Part shown: in pieces, positions 37,522-47,581 of the stretch
Layout of the letters: each line of letters begins with the position of its first letter
Numbering within the stretch: position 1 is the first letter of the stretch
Origin: Guyanagaster necrorhizus
Lineage: Eukaryota; Basidiomycota; Agaricomycetes; Agaricales; Physalacriaceae
Direction of reading: 5' to 3'
DNA: 64,000 nt
Assembly: GCF_019112545.1 (NCBI RefSeq)
Contig: NW_025064898.1
Span: forward strand, 74,411 to 138,410
Notes under the pieces: model-generated
Seen by the model: the letters and a program-made list of their open reading frames with translations, nothing else
The model's database searches: none
Told to the model about the DNA's origin: nothing
Made by a program: the position numbers and the translations under genes

Positions 37522-39007
37522 TGTATCAGTGAGTAATAATTCTATTGAATCCGTGGTATAAAGATCTCACATGGCGGTGTGTAGTATGTCTGTATCTCTT
37601 TGTATATTGATAAAATACCATGGGTCTGGACTTGGCAATCTCAGGTATGCGGTCGTCTTTTAGTCTTCGACATCATCTTACCCCAGATGATATCAGAGGT
37701 GATAATAAAGAACTCGGTGTACTTCAATTCAGTCTTTTCACCTGATGATGATAATTGTCAATGTGGTCCGAGTCTTTGCCGCATGAATATAATTTTAGCC
37801 CCCGTTGGTTTCTATTCTTGACCGAAGCACGCAAGACTTCTGTTGCGATCTGAACATGGCAGTTGTTGTCTATTGTCAACCCGTTTCCACCCTCTTGCGC
37901 GCTCTTTCCTCGTTGGATTGAGGCTGTACGAAGACCATGTCAATTTACCGCACGTAGGTTCTCTCATATCTACTTGCCAGCACTGACAATGTTAGATGGA
38001 GATGATGGCTGCCTGTGCTCTCGCACACTTCTGGGAACTGATAGAGCTTTTTCAGCACATAAATTGGGACCGGAAGTCTATGTACGAGAAGTGGCGCATC
38101 TGACAATGGCCCAGCCTGTCCCCCCTGCCTTATTGTGCACCGGTTTTTGCGCCTAGCGCTGCTAGTTCCCCCGAGCTGTGAAGGTCTTGCTCTATAGGTT
38201 AGGTCACGCTGCAGAACGCACATATTCCAAATGACCTGCTTACACTGCGTACAGACATGCATACTGTTTCACGTCGGCTTCGGATGCGATCATGGGTAAC
38301 CGTGCGCCTTTTATTAGGAAATTTTTTCCCACTTCAGCTGTCCAGCCCGCTGTGCTGGCCTCTCTATAACTGCCGGGGCCCTCGCCGACACCTGTGGAAG
38401 ATATTTGTTGGTCGTCGTCAAGAAACCACAGACCGAGGATGCCGATTTTGCTCGCACATGGCTTTCGCGTGGTCGAGTAACTAGTACCTGACTGTCTTCG
38501 ATGTTCATCAGCAGGGGGATATATATCCCATGGGCTTCAACGTCTACTCTCATTGTAGCAGAGATAGAGATGGGAATTTTGCGGAACCAAAACGCGTACC
38601 CGGAGATCTCCCCCTAGGTTCCGAAATGCCTCCGTGTCGTTTTCCACGGTGATAGAACATATAAATGAAGGGTCTATCTTAGCCGTGAGGTGATATATTT
38701 CCGATTACAACACCGTCCCACAACGCGGAGACTAATAACCTACGTTCTTTATCTCCTCATAACGATTTCATTACAGCTCATTCCGGGTGCGTTCTTGCCG
38801 TGTGCTTCACGTTGTTCCATTGATTGCCGACCCTGGGCAGCTCCAGTCCTTGAGTCTTTCGCGTTTTTGTTCCTTTACGTCGCGCAGAAATTTGCTCAAC
38901 TTTCGTTCCATCCTAATTCAACTCCCGCACCGGGAGGCCGTAAGTAGCACGCGTTTTTCCGGCAGCCTAAAGCTAAATGTTTCTTTTATAGGTTATGCTC
39001 GTCAGTG
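37522..39007. other. Intergenic; possible 5' exons of the F-box-like gene
   Basis: No independent gene was recognised. A good 52-nt intron (38940-38991, GTAAGT...TTATAG) lies just before the next gene, so transcription of that gene probably starts upstream of 38940. Confidence 0.4.
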
Positions 39008-40216
39008 CATGTACTTGTCATTGGAGGCTTATCGCAACATAGTTAAAAATGTTGGAAGCCGTGCTGATATCGCGGCTTTGTGCAGGGTCTCGAAAGGTTT
39101 TCAGTACGCCGCGGAACGTGCGCTTTATAACACGTTGTACATGCAGGATATCGGGACAACAATGCTTCTTTGTGCCACTCTGACGGAGCAACCGCGCGTC
39201 GCGGCATGTGTGGATGCCCTCACCTTGCACGCAGGAGCGTCCTCAGAAGACGAAAGTGAAGAGGAGGGGGAGGAAGTTCCACATGTCGAAGAGCTTCCGG
39301 AGGGGTACTGGCCGACCATCTCTCTCGCATTCCGAAAGCTTTCGCGGCTACGGTACCTCAACATTCATATAGGTCGTGGCGTTCCATCATCGAACACCTG
39401 GATTCTGGACGACTGCCCATTCCATCTCAGGAGCTTCCATTGTGATCTCGACTGGGACGCACACCTCGTCAAGTTCTTAGAAAACCAACAGGATCTCGAC
39501 GATCTGTACATCATAGACTACAAAGATTCTCTTATGGATGCATCCGTTGCTCCACCCACCACCATCTCCCCTCTCTCCGCCAACTCACTTCCTAACTTGG
39601 CCACTCTAGAATGCACCTTTACCGAAGCTGCTGCGGCTTTGGCGCCTCGGCGTCCTCTCATACGTCTCAAAACGTGTTTCTCACGCTCAGACCCCGACGC
39701 GAAAAGGGTCGAAATGACGACTCTGTTTGCTAAAATCCAATTATCTACCGCTGAACTCCGTTCGCTAGATATAGCGGATTCGACGTATGAAGAGCCTTTC
39801 TCGGTCGAGCTTCTCAGCACCATCGTTGGCATGTCGAGGACAGCACGTCAGCTTCGATACTTGGGCACTCTAGCTTTGCCCGTCGCTGGCCGAGAGGTCA
39901 GGACCTCTTTCGCCCATTATCTTTCGTTTTTTGACGGTTGCCTTTGTGTTCGATGAAGAGGTTGCGCTTCTACGGGATGCTGATGAGGCTTCCGAGGCTT
40001 GACTGCATCGAGGTGGAGGTGTCTGGGTGGCAGCCGGTTCCGTCGACCTTGGCCGCGTTTAGGGCGCTGGCGAGTGAGCTGCGCTTGTATTGCCCGACGG
40101 TGGTGATGGTGGTTTTTGTACATGAATTCGAGAGGACGGTGATCACGTATGTGGATGGGTTGTATAGAATTGATGAGGAAGTTGGTCCTGAGCTGTTGTG
40201 GAGGTCGGACCTCTAG
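39008..40216 (+). CDS. F-box/LRR-like protein of the Agaricomycete type
   Basis: Exon 39008-39896 joins 39959-40216 across a 62-nt intron. The N-terminus, LEAYRNIVKNVGSRADIAAL then CRVSKGFQYAAERALYNTL, matches the F-box-like opening typical of large basidiomycete families. It is followed by irregular leucine-rich segments (LRYLNIHIGRG, LRSFHCDLDW, LRSLDIADSTY, LRYLGTLALPV) and an acidic insert at about residues 80-95. Such proteins are usually substrate receptors of SCF ubiquitin ligases, with substrate unknown. The N-terminus may extend upstream: an in-phase exon ending at 38939 could add residues, but no convincing ATG was found, so I start at the first ATG after the intron. Confidence 0.7.
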
Positions 40217-40878
40217 GTCAGGGTTTTGTGGTATGACTCGTTGTGGTATGGTGTACCAGGGATGCACGTTGGACTATCGACTCGTCAAGCATCGCTCTTG
40301 TATTTCATGTTAATGCTCGGCTATATACCACTAATTGCTGTAGCTTCCGCGAACATATACATATGTAGGTTATCGTTGGGATGGGCTCGCCATGCCACGT
40401 AGGGCATATTCGCCCCCCTTCGCCATACAATTCTTTCTCTACACTTATTTCATCCGTTTGTATCTTTACCCCCCTCTGATGTAGTCCATCTTCTTTCGGC
40501 TGTAAACGACCCTAATATAGTACGAGTCTTGTTGTACCCTCAGTGACGCCGGGGGATATGACTACCAGGGGACAAATGTGCCTCAAGAAGTTGATGGTAC
40601 CATCTCTTCCTTCTCGCCCTTACTTTAGTCCTAGAAAACGGGCTGACGAAGCAGCATGTGTGAAGAAGCGGCACACCGAGACCTTGTCCAAGACGACTAT
40701 TTTTAGTTCCCTGAAGACATGACGTCGACTACATCATTTGTGTCTATTTTAAGCACGCTTTTCATCGCAGATCATATTTTTGACCAAAGGTTGGACCAAA
40801 TAACCAGGGTATATAAGGAGGGGGTCACGTCCATGACTTTCGCGGCCACCACTTTTCTTCACTAACTCATTCTTCGCC
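40217..40878. other. Intergenic
   Basis: No gene was recognised; contains a TATA element near the 3' end. Confidence 0.4.
40810..40818 (+). promoter_or_regulatory. TATA box of the Hmp1/CsbD-like pseudogene
   Basis: TATATAAGG is 61-69 nt ahead of the former ATG at 40879, consistent with a retained promoter. Confidence 0.5.
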
Positions 40879-41349
40879 ATGTCCAACTCTGTTTCCAACA
40901 TGATGTCTGGTGACTCCAGGTACGTTGTCGCCGTCGTTGGGAACATCAGACGCGTCACTTACCTGCTGCCCCTACAGCAAGGCCAGTTACCATTCAACTT
41001 TGCAAAGGGGACCGTGAAGGAGGTGGTACGTCGCGCAGACATGCGCTTTTCTTCGACACACGATGTCGACATCGTCTGCACCTTGCTAACGTCAGTTTTA
41101 GATAGGCAACGCCGTTGGATCCGACTCCATGGCTCGCGACGGCAAGAAGGAGCACACCGATGGTGAAGCTGAGACCACCGCCACCAAAGTCCAAGGATAC
41201 GCCAAAGCGACTGCCGACTGCGTGATCAGATACGGTCAGTTCGTTGTAGGTTTGGTGACCGGCAACACCAGCGACAAGATGGCTGGTATGTGAATGGAGG
41301 TGACGTCAAGACCGAGAAGGCCAGGGCAGAGTAAGAGATGAACAAGTAG
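40879..41349 (+). pseudogene. Decayed Hmp1-like (CsbD-type) small protein gene
   Basis: Exon 1 (40879-40919) and exon 2 (from 40978) join in phase to give SKASYHSTL. The frame is then broken near 41000-41012: exon 2 is not the length needed for GTVKEV to join IGNAVGSDSMARDGKKEH in exon 3 (from 41102). Exon 3 keeps the family pattern GEAE...QGYA...GLVTGNTSDKMAG, but a small deletion at about 41286 brings an early TGA. The lost tail is still readable in another frame (NGGDVKTEKARAE, then TAA where CAA is expected, then EMNK and the normal stop). The family includes the Ustilago protein described as recognising mismatched and cruciform DNA, and small stress proteins of the CsbD type. At least three lesions mark it as dead. 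It borders the transposon block. Confidence 0.75.
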
Positions 41350-41967
41350 ACGTGGTGCTTTGAGGTTGGGTTGAATACTATTCCAGTTTCAATATCTCAG
41401 TTGCATGTATATAATGTTATAGATCACCATTATAATAATGTATATGTAAAGCATTCACGATCTAAGCATCTGAACATATCAAACCGATTTCTAGTCCGTC
41501 ATCGCTGTAGCTCATTTTCACATTTCTATATGTTTTTCCTCATTGTATTCCTCAAGACTTTGGGAATATCTACAACTCGACATCTCGTGTTCTGGGTAGA
41601 CATACTACTTATACTGTCGAGAGGTTCTGCCAACACCCATTGTCAGACCTTACAGATTCCCTCTATTTGTTGGATTAGCAAGCAGGAGCTCTGTTGTATC
41701 CTGCTGGTGGAGCTTGATATCCCTTTATGTCAGGATGGACTATATATATTGAATACAGTCCATCAAACACCCTCACCACATTTCTGCTTATTGCTATGCT
41801 GTGTGAGGGTGAGTATCTACTTATATTACTTTGTTTATGTTACTGATTGGTATCCTGTAGTCTACATTATAGCTAACAGTGTACTCTATTAGGTGCTATG
41901 AACACATGTCACTTTCTTAGAGGTTATACAGCCCTGAGAATTACTCTATCCCATCCTTCATACTCAA
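41350..41967. other. AT-rich region, possibly degenerate copia LTR
   Basis: No protein was recognised. A TGTTG...ACA segment at about 41693-41908, similar in length to the 209-bp copia LTRs further right, ends 10-15 bp before GGTTATACAGCCC, which resembles the copia primer-binding site at 46335. This could be the LTR of the gag remnant that follows, but there is no second copy to compare. Confidence 0.3.
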
Positions 41968-42486
41968 ATGACTTCTGCCATTGCTGCCTTGACTACAGGC
42001 CTACCATTGAATGTTCCCACACTGAACACATCTGGTGACAACTGATCCATCTTCTACCTCTGCTTTTCCACTGGTGTTCAAGCCAAAGGGAAATGGGATC
42101 ACTTTGATGGATCAAAGCCCAAACACTCTCTCATTGCACCCACAACAGCTCTCATGGCTGAGCTAGATGAATGGGAGAAAGATGAGGCTGTAGCCAAGAA
42201 CTTCCTGCTCTTGAAGATCCCTGACTCAGTTGCTATGAAGATTCAGCATCTTCCCACAGTTGCTGTAGCCTGATCAAAGATCAAAAAAGAGTTTACCAAT
42301 AAGAGCAGCTATGCACAAACCAACCTTCAGCAGCAGTTTATGGAGTCACATTGCCCAGCCAAAGGCAATGTTCATGAGTTTCTTGACAGTCTGTCAATGA
42401 AATGGGAGTCATTAGCTTTCATCAGTATCATCATCTAGGAGAAGGATTACTGCTCAATGATTTTCACCTCTATTCCTCTCTATCTT
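41968..42486 (+). mobile_element. Ty1/copia gag remnant
   Basis: The frame from ATG 41968 reads MTSAIAALTTGLPLNVPTLN, then KGKWDHFDGSKPKHSL, KNFLLLKIPDSVAMKIQHLP and GNVHEFLDSLSMKWESL. This is the layout of copia-type gag polypeptides (UBN2-like). It is interrupted by in-frame TGA where tryptophan is expected (about 42043 and 42271). It is truncated at 42486 by insertion of a gypsy-family LTR. Confidence 0.75.
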
Positions 42487-43137
42487 TGTTATGATTTTTC
42501 CATTCTTCTCCTTGATTAACCTCTATTTATACTTAGTCAGAGTGCTAGAACAGGCACTTGAGACCATGGAACAAAGCTTAGTCATCACCACTAGCCAAGT
42601 CTGTCATTGTCTTTTGATACAACAGCATTGTCTGACAATGCACAACTAGCCTTTTATATATGATAGTGACATCCTAGGACAATGGGCACAATGAACCCAG
42701 AAACACACAATTAGCTGTAGTATTATTAGCAGACCTTGTACCATATTTAAGACTGCTCACTCTTGCTGGTAATCCTCAGCTTCAAGCTAAAGTTTATTCA
42801 CATCATTCTACTCTCGAGCCAATTCCCTTTGGCCTTGTGACACACCAGTTTAGAATCACATTAGTGGACTCAGATGACTGCCTGAAGTGCAAGGCAGCTT
42901 CTGTTTATCATGTGTTTCTGTTTATGTGACACTTGGATCTAATAATTAGCTTGAAGCTTCTCCTTCTCTTTTCTCATACACATTAGTGTGGAGGAAACTG
43001 AATGCCCTCTATCAACACAACAGACCCGAACTTTGACTGAGAATTCTTTGAACTCCTTTTTTCTATCATCAGAACATTGTTAGGATTGTTGGTGATCATC
43101 CAGCTATGCTGGAAATGCTATTCAATCACTGTCTGGG
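42487..43137 (+). mobile_element. Plus-strand gypsy-family LTR plus truncated 5' internal region
   Basis: 42487-42944 is a diverged LTR (begins TGTTATGATTTTTCC) equivalent to the reverse complement of the element A LTR. After it comes ATTAGCTTGAAGCTTC, the same primer-site region as element A, and a decayed copy of the membrane-segment ORF (from ATG 43002: MPSINTTDPNFD, stop, EFFELLFSIIRTLLGLLVII). It is cut at 43137 by the insertion of element A in the opposite direction. Confidence 0.8.
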
Positions 43138-43583
43138 TGTTAGGCCCAAGCATCATATGAGCAAAACCACATGATAAACAGCTGTCCCTTTGCACTTCAA
43201 GGGATCAGCTGAGTTCATGGAATTGGCCTTCCTTCTGTGTGACTTAAGGTCGGTTATTAGACTTGAGATAGAATGGTGGTTATAAACTTTAGCTCAAAGC
43301 TGGGGTATACCAGCAAGAGCTATGGGTCTTAAATACTGTACAGGCTATGCTAATAATATCCCTACTAATTGTGTCTGTCTGTATCCATGGTGCCTGTTGT
43401 CCTTGAGCATCATTACCATACATAAAAGGCTGCTTGTGTATTGTTGAGCATTATTGTGTGAATTGATTTGATGGGTGGGTTAGTTGTGATGACCAAGCCC
43501 TCCCACTGTTCCATGTCTCCTGACTAAGCATAAATAGGAGTAAGGTCATAAGAAAAAGGGAAAAAAGTGGAAAAATCATAACA
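43138..43583 (-). repeat. Chromovirus A 3' LTR (446 bp)
   Basis: The LTR begins TGTTAGGCCCAAGC and ends CATAACA on the plus strand, with TG/CA ends. Its first part repeats at 63877-64000. A polypurine tract (reverse strand, 43587-43596) lies immediately inside the element, as expected for a 3' LTR read on the minus strand. Confidence 0.9.
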
Positions 43584-43616
43584 TTACCCCCTTCTTAAGA
43601 CCATCATCCCGATGGC

Positions 43617-46125
43617 TTAATTTAGGGATAATTCATAGTCATGGATTGTGTCCTCTGCCGACATTTGTTTTTTATTTACCCATTGGTTGGATTCAGGTCC
43701 ATACCCTTTCCAACTGACAAGGTAGTCCACTGTAGTTGTCATACCACTGCCTTTTGCTTTGACTTTTCTGAGTTTATGGTTTAGGATTTGGTTGATTTCA
43801 TAATGCTCTTCATCGTCAATTAGGTCAGGTGGAGGTGGAGGAGGGCGTTCTTGATTTGGGAACACTGGGGCAATGTATGGTGAAAGAAGACTTTTGTTGA
43901 ATATGTTGTGCACCTTCCAGCTGGCTGGCAGGTGAAGTTTGTAGGCACTTTCTCCTATTTTTGAAATAATAGGGAAGGGGCCAGTGCATTTATCTGCCAA
44001 TTTTGGTTTTGGTTGTGGTAGATGTAGGTTTGTCATGTCTAGCCAGACTTTGTCATTGGGAGAGTATATGTGCACTGGCTGTCGATGCTTGTCATATTGG
44101 GTTTTTATTGTCGCTGTGGCCTTTTCGAGGGCGGCTTTTGTTTCGGAATGGATTTTTGCCATGTCAGCAGCAAAGTCTGTTGATGCAGAGGTCGTTGTTC
44201 GGTGATATTTGGGGTGGGCAATATTGGGATGTCACCCATAGTTGACAAAGAATGGGGTTTTCCTGGTTGCTGAATGGATGTGATTATTATGTTGAAATGC
44301 TGCAAGTGCTAGCCATTCGACCCAGTCGTCTTGCCAGTAGTTGATGAATAGTTGTAAGTATTTTTCAACTTCTTGGTTCGCCCACTCTGTCTGCCCATTG
44401 GTTTGTGGGTGATATGCTGTGGAGGCATTCCGTTTGATTGCTAATAGTTTGTAGAGATCATCAAGGAACTTAGAGACAAATTGTGGTCCTCTATCCGAGA
44501 TGACCACTTGGGGCATGCTATATTTAGTGTATACTTCATCTCGCAAGATTTTTGCTCACCCTTCCAAGGTTAACTCTGTTGAGCAGATGATCAGAATGAT
44601 TGCTTTCGAGAACCAGTCAACAATAATGAGGATGGCATTATACCCATTGCAATCAGGTAACCCAGTGATCATGTCGACTGAGATATGGGTCCATGGAGAT
44701 GATGGAATCTCATTTGGGTGAAGGGGGGCCACTCGGGATTGCATTGAAGCCTTTCCCCTTTGGCAAGTTTCGCAGGCTTTGACATATGCTGTAATGTCAT
44801 TCTTCATCTTGGGTCACCAATATTCTTGTAGGACTAATTCCTTGGTTTTGGCAATGCCTGGGTGTCCTGCAGTCATGTGATCATGACTTATGGCGATAAT
44901 TTCCCCTCGGAGATCCCAGTCCCTAGAGATATAGATTCTCTCATCATAGCAGATTATTCTGTTCTCTTTTGTCATCCCCCTTTCATGGTTAAGGGATGGG
45001 ATGACCCTTTGATCCCATTTATGGCTATCACGGGTTGCACTTTTGATCTGTTCATGAATTTCCTCCTTCATGAACATTATCATTGCTTGAAAGTGTTCGG
45101 GTCACAGGATGGTGACTCCCATGTTGTCATTTCCTCCCTGGTCATGATCTGCACATCGAGATAGGAGGTCAGCCTTCTTGTTGGCTATTCCTGCCTTATG
45201 ATGGAGGGTATATTGGTATTGGGTGAGCTCCATGACCCACCGGACCTGTCGGTGATTTAATTTTTGGGGCTGTTGAAAATATCAGAGGTTCTGGTGGTCA
45301 GTCCAGATCTCGAAGGTTTTGGAGGCTCTGATCAGATAGTGCCACCACTCTTCTAAGATGAGCATTATTGCTAGTAGCTCCTTGTCATAGATCTCATAAT
45401 TCCTTTCTGTTGTGGTTAGTGCTTTTGAAAGAAATGTGACTGGTCACCATTTTCTGTCTTGCTCCTGAGAGAGCACCACTCTGATCGCCCCCTCACTGGA
45501 GTCAGCCTCCACTTGGAACCTCCCTTCTTGAGATGGTATAGCAAGGATGACATCCTTGGCTATCCACTGCTTTAGGTCAGTGAATGCAAGTCATTGGGAG
45601 CTTCTCCATCTCTATAGGGTATTGCTGGTGAGTTGAGTCATTGGTCTGATGATTTTGCTGTAGTCATGGATAAATCATCGGTAGAAGTTGGTAAAGCTGA
45701 GGAATGACTGCAATTCCTTTTTCTTCATTGGTTCTGGCCAGTCCACTATCTCTGCCACCTTGACCAGATCTATCCTGATGCTCCCTTCACTAATGATTAC
45801 TCCAAGGTACTCTGTTTCCAATACCTCGAATTCGCATTTCTTAGCCTTGAGGAATAGTTTGTGTTTCCTCATTAGGGCAAGTACTTGTCATACCAGGCTT
45901 CTGTGTTCCTTCTTTGTCTGGGATATAATTAAGATGTCATCCAAGTAGATTGTGACTTTTCCAGTGGTGATGAGATCCCTGAATATGTCATTCATCATCC
46001 ATTGAAATGTGACAGGAGAATTGGTTAGTCTGAAAAACATGATGGTGGACTCGAACAGCCCTCAGTTGGTCCTGAAGATGGCCTTCCATTTATCTCCTTC
46101 CTTGATTTGTATGTTGTTATATCCC
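43617..46125 (-). pseudogene. Chromovirus A pol, 3' part: RT end, RNase H, integrase, chromodomain
   Basis: Reading leftwards from 46125: end of the RT palm and thumb including YLDD, the RNase H region (45083-45600, several stops), the H2C2 zinc-binding segment (HDHMTAGHPGIAKTKEL), the integrase core (PWTHISVDMITG; ISDRGPQFVSKF; AYHPQTNGQTEWANQE), the GPFPIISKIGESAYKL segment and a C-terminal chromodomain (EHYEINQILNHKLRK, DYLVSWKGYGPESNQW). The stop is at 43617. The chromodomain marks it as a chromovirus, a lineage in which this domain guides integration to chromatin. Several in-frame stops, mostly TGA, disable it; no indel is needed to keep frame. Confidence 0.88.
46121..46125. repeat. Target-site duplication of the copia element, left copy (ATCCC)
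   Basis: ATCCC precedes the left copia LTR and recurs at 59315-59319 directly after the right LTR. Confidence 0.9.
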
Positions 46126-46334
46126 TGTTGGGATAGCAATCCCAAGTGAGTATGAGAATGTACTTGAAGATACGATGCCAGTCAGTAGCAGCTGACTTGG
46201 ATCATGATCCAGACTTATTTAGTATCTCATAGAAAGATCTCGAAGTAATATGAAATGTATTTAAGTAGAATGTTTCTCTCTCAAGAGGCTAATTCTAGTT
46301 CTCTGTTACATTACTCTACTCTCTACTTACAACA
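46126..46334 (+). repeat. Copia 5' LTR (209 bp)
   Basis: Begins TGTTGGGATAGCAATCCC, ends CTTACAACA. Matches 59106-59314 end to end with about ten substitutions. Confidence 0.93.
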
Positions 46335-46347
46335 GGTTATGGGCCCC
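46335..46347 (+). promoter_or_regulatory. Copia primer-binding site, complementary to an initiator-tRNA anticodon arm
   Basis: GGTTATGGGCCCC directly follows the 5' LTR. Its complement reads GGGGCCCATAACC, which fits an anticodon stem-loop with CAT. Use of an internal tRNA-Met fragment as primer is known for Drosophila copia; here it is inferred. Confidence 0.55.
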
Positions 46348-46417
46348 GGCCATAACTGAACTTACATTGCTACTCACTTTGCACTCTTTCATACTTTACA
46401 TACACACGTAGAACTGC

Positions 46418-46738
46418 ATGGATAGCCAGTCTATGTATAGAATTGACCCCCTTAAGGGTTCGGAAAATTATCTGACATAGAAAATCAAGATGATCGATAT
46501 CCTAATTGATTTAGAACTGATTGATTATGCAGATGGAAGCATTCCAGCCCCGGCAGATACAACACTGGTGGCAGATTAGAAGAAGAGTGATAGGAAGGCT
46601 CTTTCAACAATAAGATTGTGGGTTTCTGATGGTCCACTGGTATATATTGCTGGTTCAAAGACTTCAGCAGAAGCCTGGAAAGCTCTGGAAGATATGTATG
46701 AGTCTAGGGGACCCATGAGAATTGTCCTTGTTAGAAGG
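46418..46738 (+). pseudogene. Copia gag, 5' part
   Basis: The frame from ATG 46418 (MDSQSMYRIDPLKGSENYL) leads to IRLWVSDGPLVYIAG and SAEAWKALEDMYESRGPMRI, a copia gag pattern. It has TAG where tryptophan is expected (about 46478 and 46577). It is interrupted after LVRR by chromovirus B and resumes at 55377 with KFFRAQCEEGG. Confidence 0.85.
46734..46738. repeat. Target-site duplication of chromovirus B, left copy (GAAGG)
   Basis: GAAGG precedes the left LTR of B and recurs at 55372-55376 directly after its right LTR. Confidence 0.92.
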
Positions 46739-47260
46739 TGTTAAGCCCAAACTCCACGTGACTATCAACATGTGATGATAAACCGATAGAACCGCGCACT
46801 TCAGGTTAGACTATCAGAGTTCACCGAATGTCAATGATGTCGATGTGGACCAAGGCGAAGCGACTGGCTTTAGCTCGAGGTAGAATGGTAGTGTATAAAC
46901 TTTAGCTTAACGCTGATCTATCACAGTGAAAACTGTCTACTTAAATACTGTTCTGTTATCTCGCTATAAATAAGTATTCACAAAAGATATTGTCTGCTGT
47001 AGAGCTGTTTCCCCTTATCATTGCCAGACTCCCACAAAAGCTGTTGTCTTGCTGTGGAGCTGCGGTTGTGCACTGCAATTTGAGGACAAAACGAGCATTG
47101 TCTCTCCCTTCACAGCACACAGCAGTGTGGCGGGGATATGACTGTTTTGGGTTGCTGAGCTAAGCATTCTCTTGGTCATGCGTCCTGACTAAGCGAAGAT
47201 AGGGGTCACTTCCGGAGAAAAGGAAAGGAAAATAGAAGAAAAATAGGAAAAATCGTAACA
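46739..47260 (-). repeat. Chromovirus B 3' LTR (522 bp)
   Basis: Begins TGTTAAGCCCAAACTCC and ends ATCGTAACA on the plus strand; pairs with 54850-55371. The polypurine tract (reverse strand of 47264-47273) abuts it. Confidence 0.93.
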
Positions 47261-47581
47261 TTACCCCTTCCTTAAGACCATCGTCCTGATGGTTAAGTTA
47301 GAGTAGACCCCCCCCCCCCTTAGGAAGGAGGTGGCCGATCTGCTGGACCCGTCCGTCGGTTGCAGGTTCATAAAGACTTTAACCGATTTGTCGTTCATAT
47401 CCTTGTCGCAGGATCTCGAACTGCGAGAGCCCTGATTGTTTGGACATTGCTCTTCACTGTATGTTCCCACAGAGTTATCTTCATCGTCCTTTTCCAGTTG
47501 TCATCTGCTGATGGTAGGTCGATGTATTTCCTCAGGGGTAACATTAAATGTAACCACCCTGTTGTCGACCCTGTTGATGCG

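Noticed and set aside
41371..41892. Open frame of 173 codons, hydrophobic and cysteine-rich
   Set aside because: AT-rich sequence at the transposon edge with no family resemblance or promoter; more likely a degenerate LTR region.
47309..47320. Poly-C run at the 3' end of chromovirus B as the polypurine tract
   Set aside because: The tract that directly abuts the LTR is at 47264-47273; the poly-C run is further inside and is probably just a low-complexity stretch.
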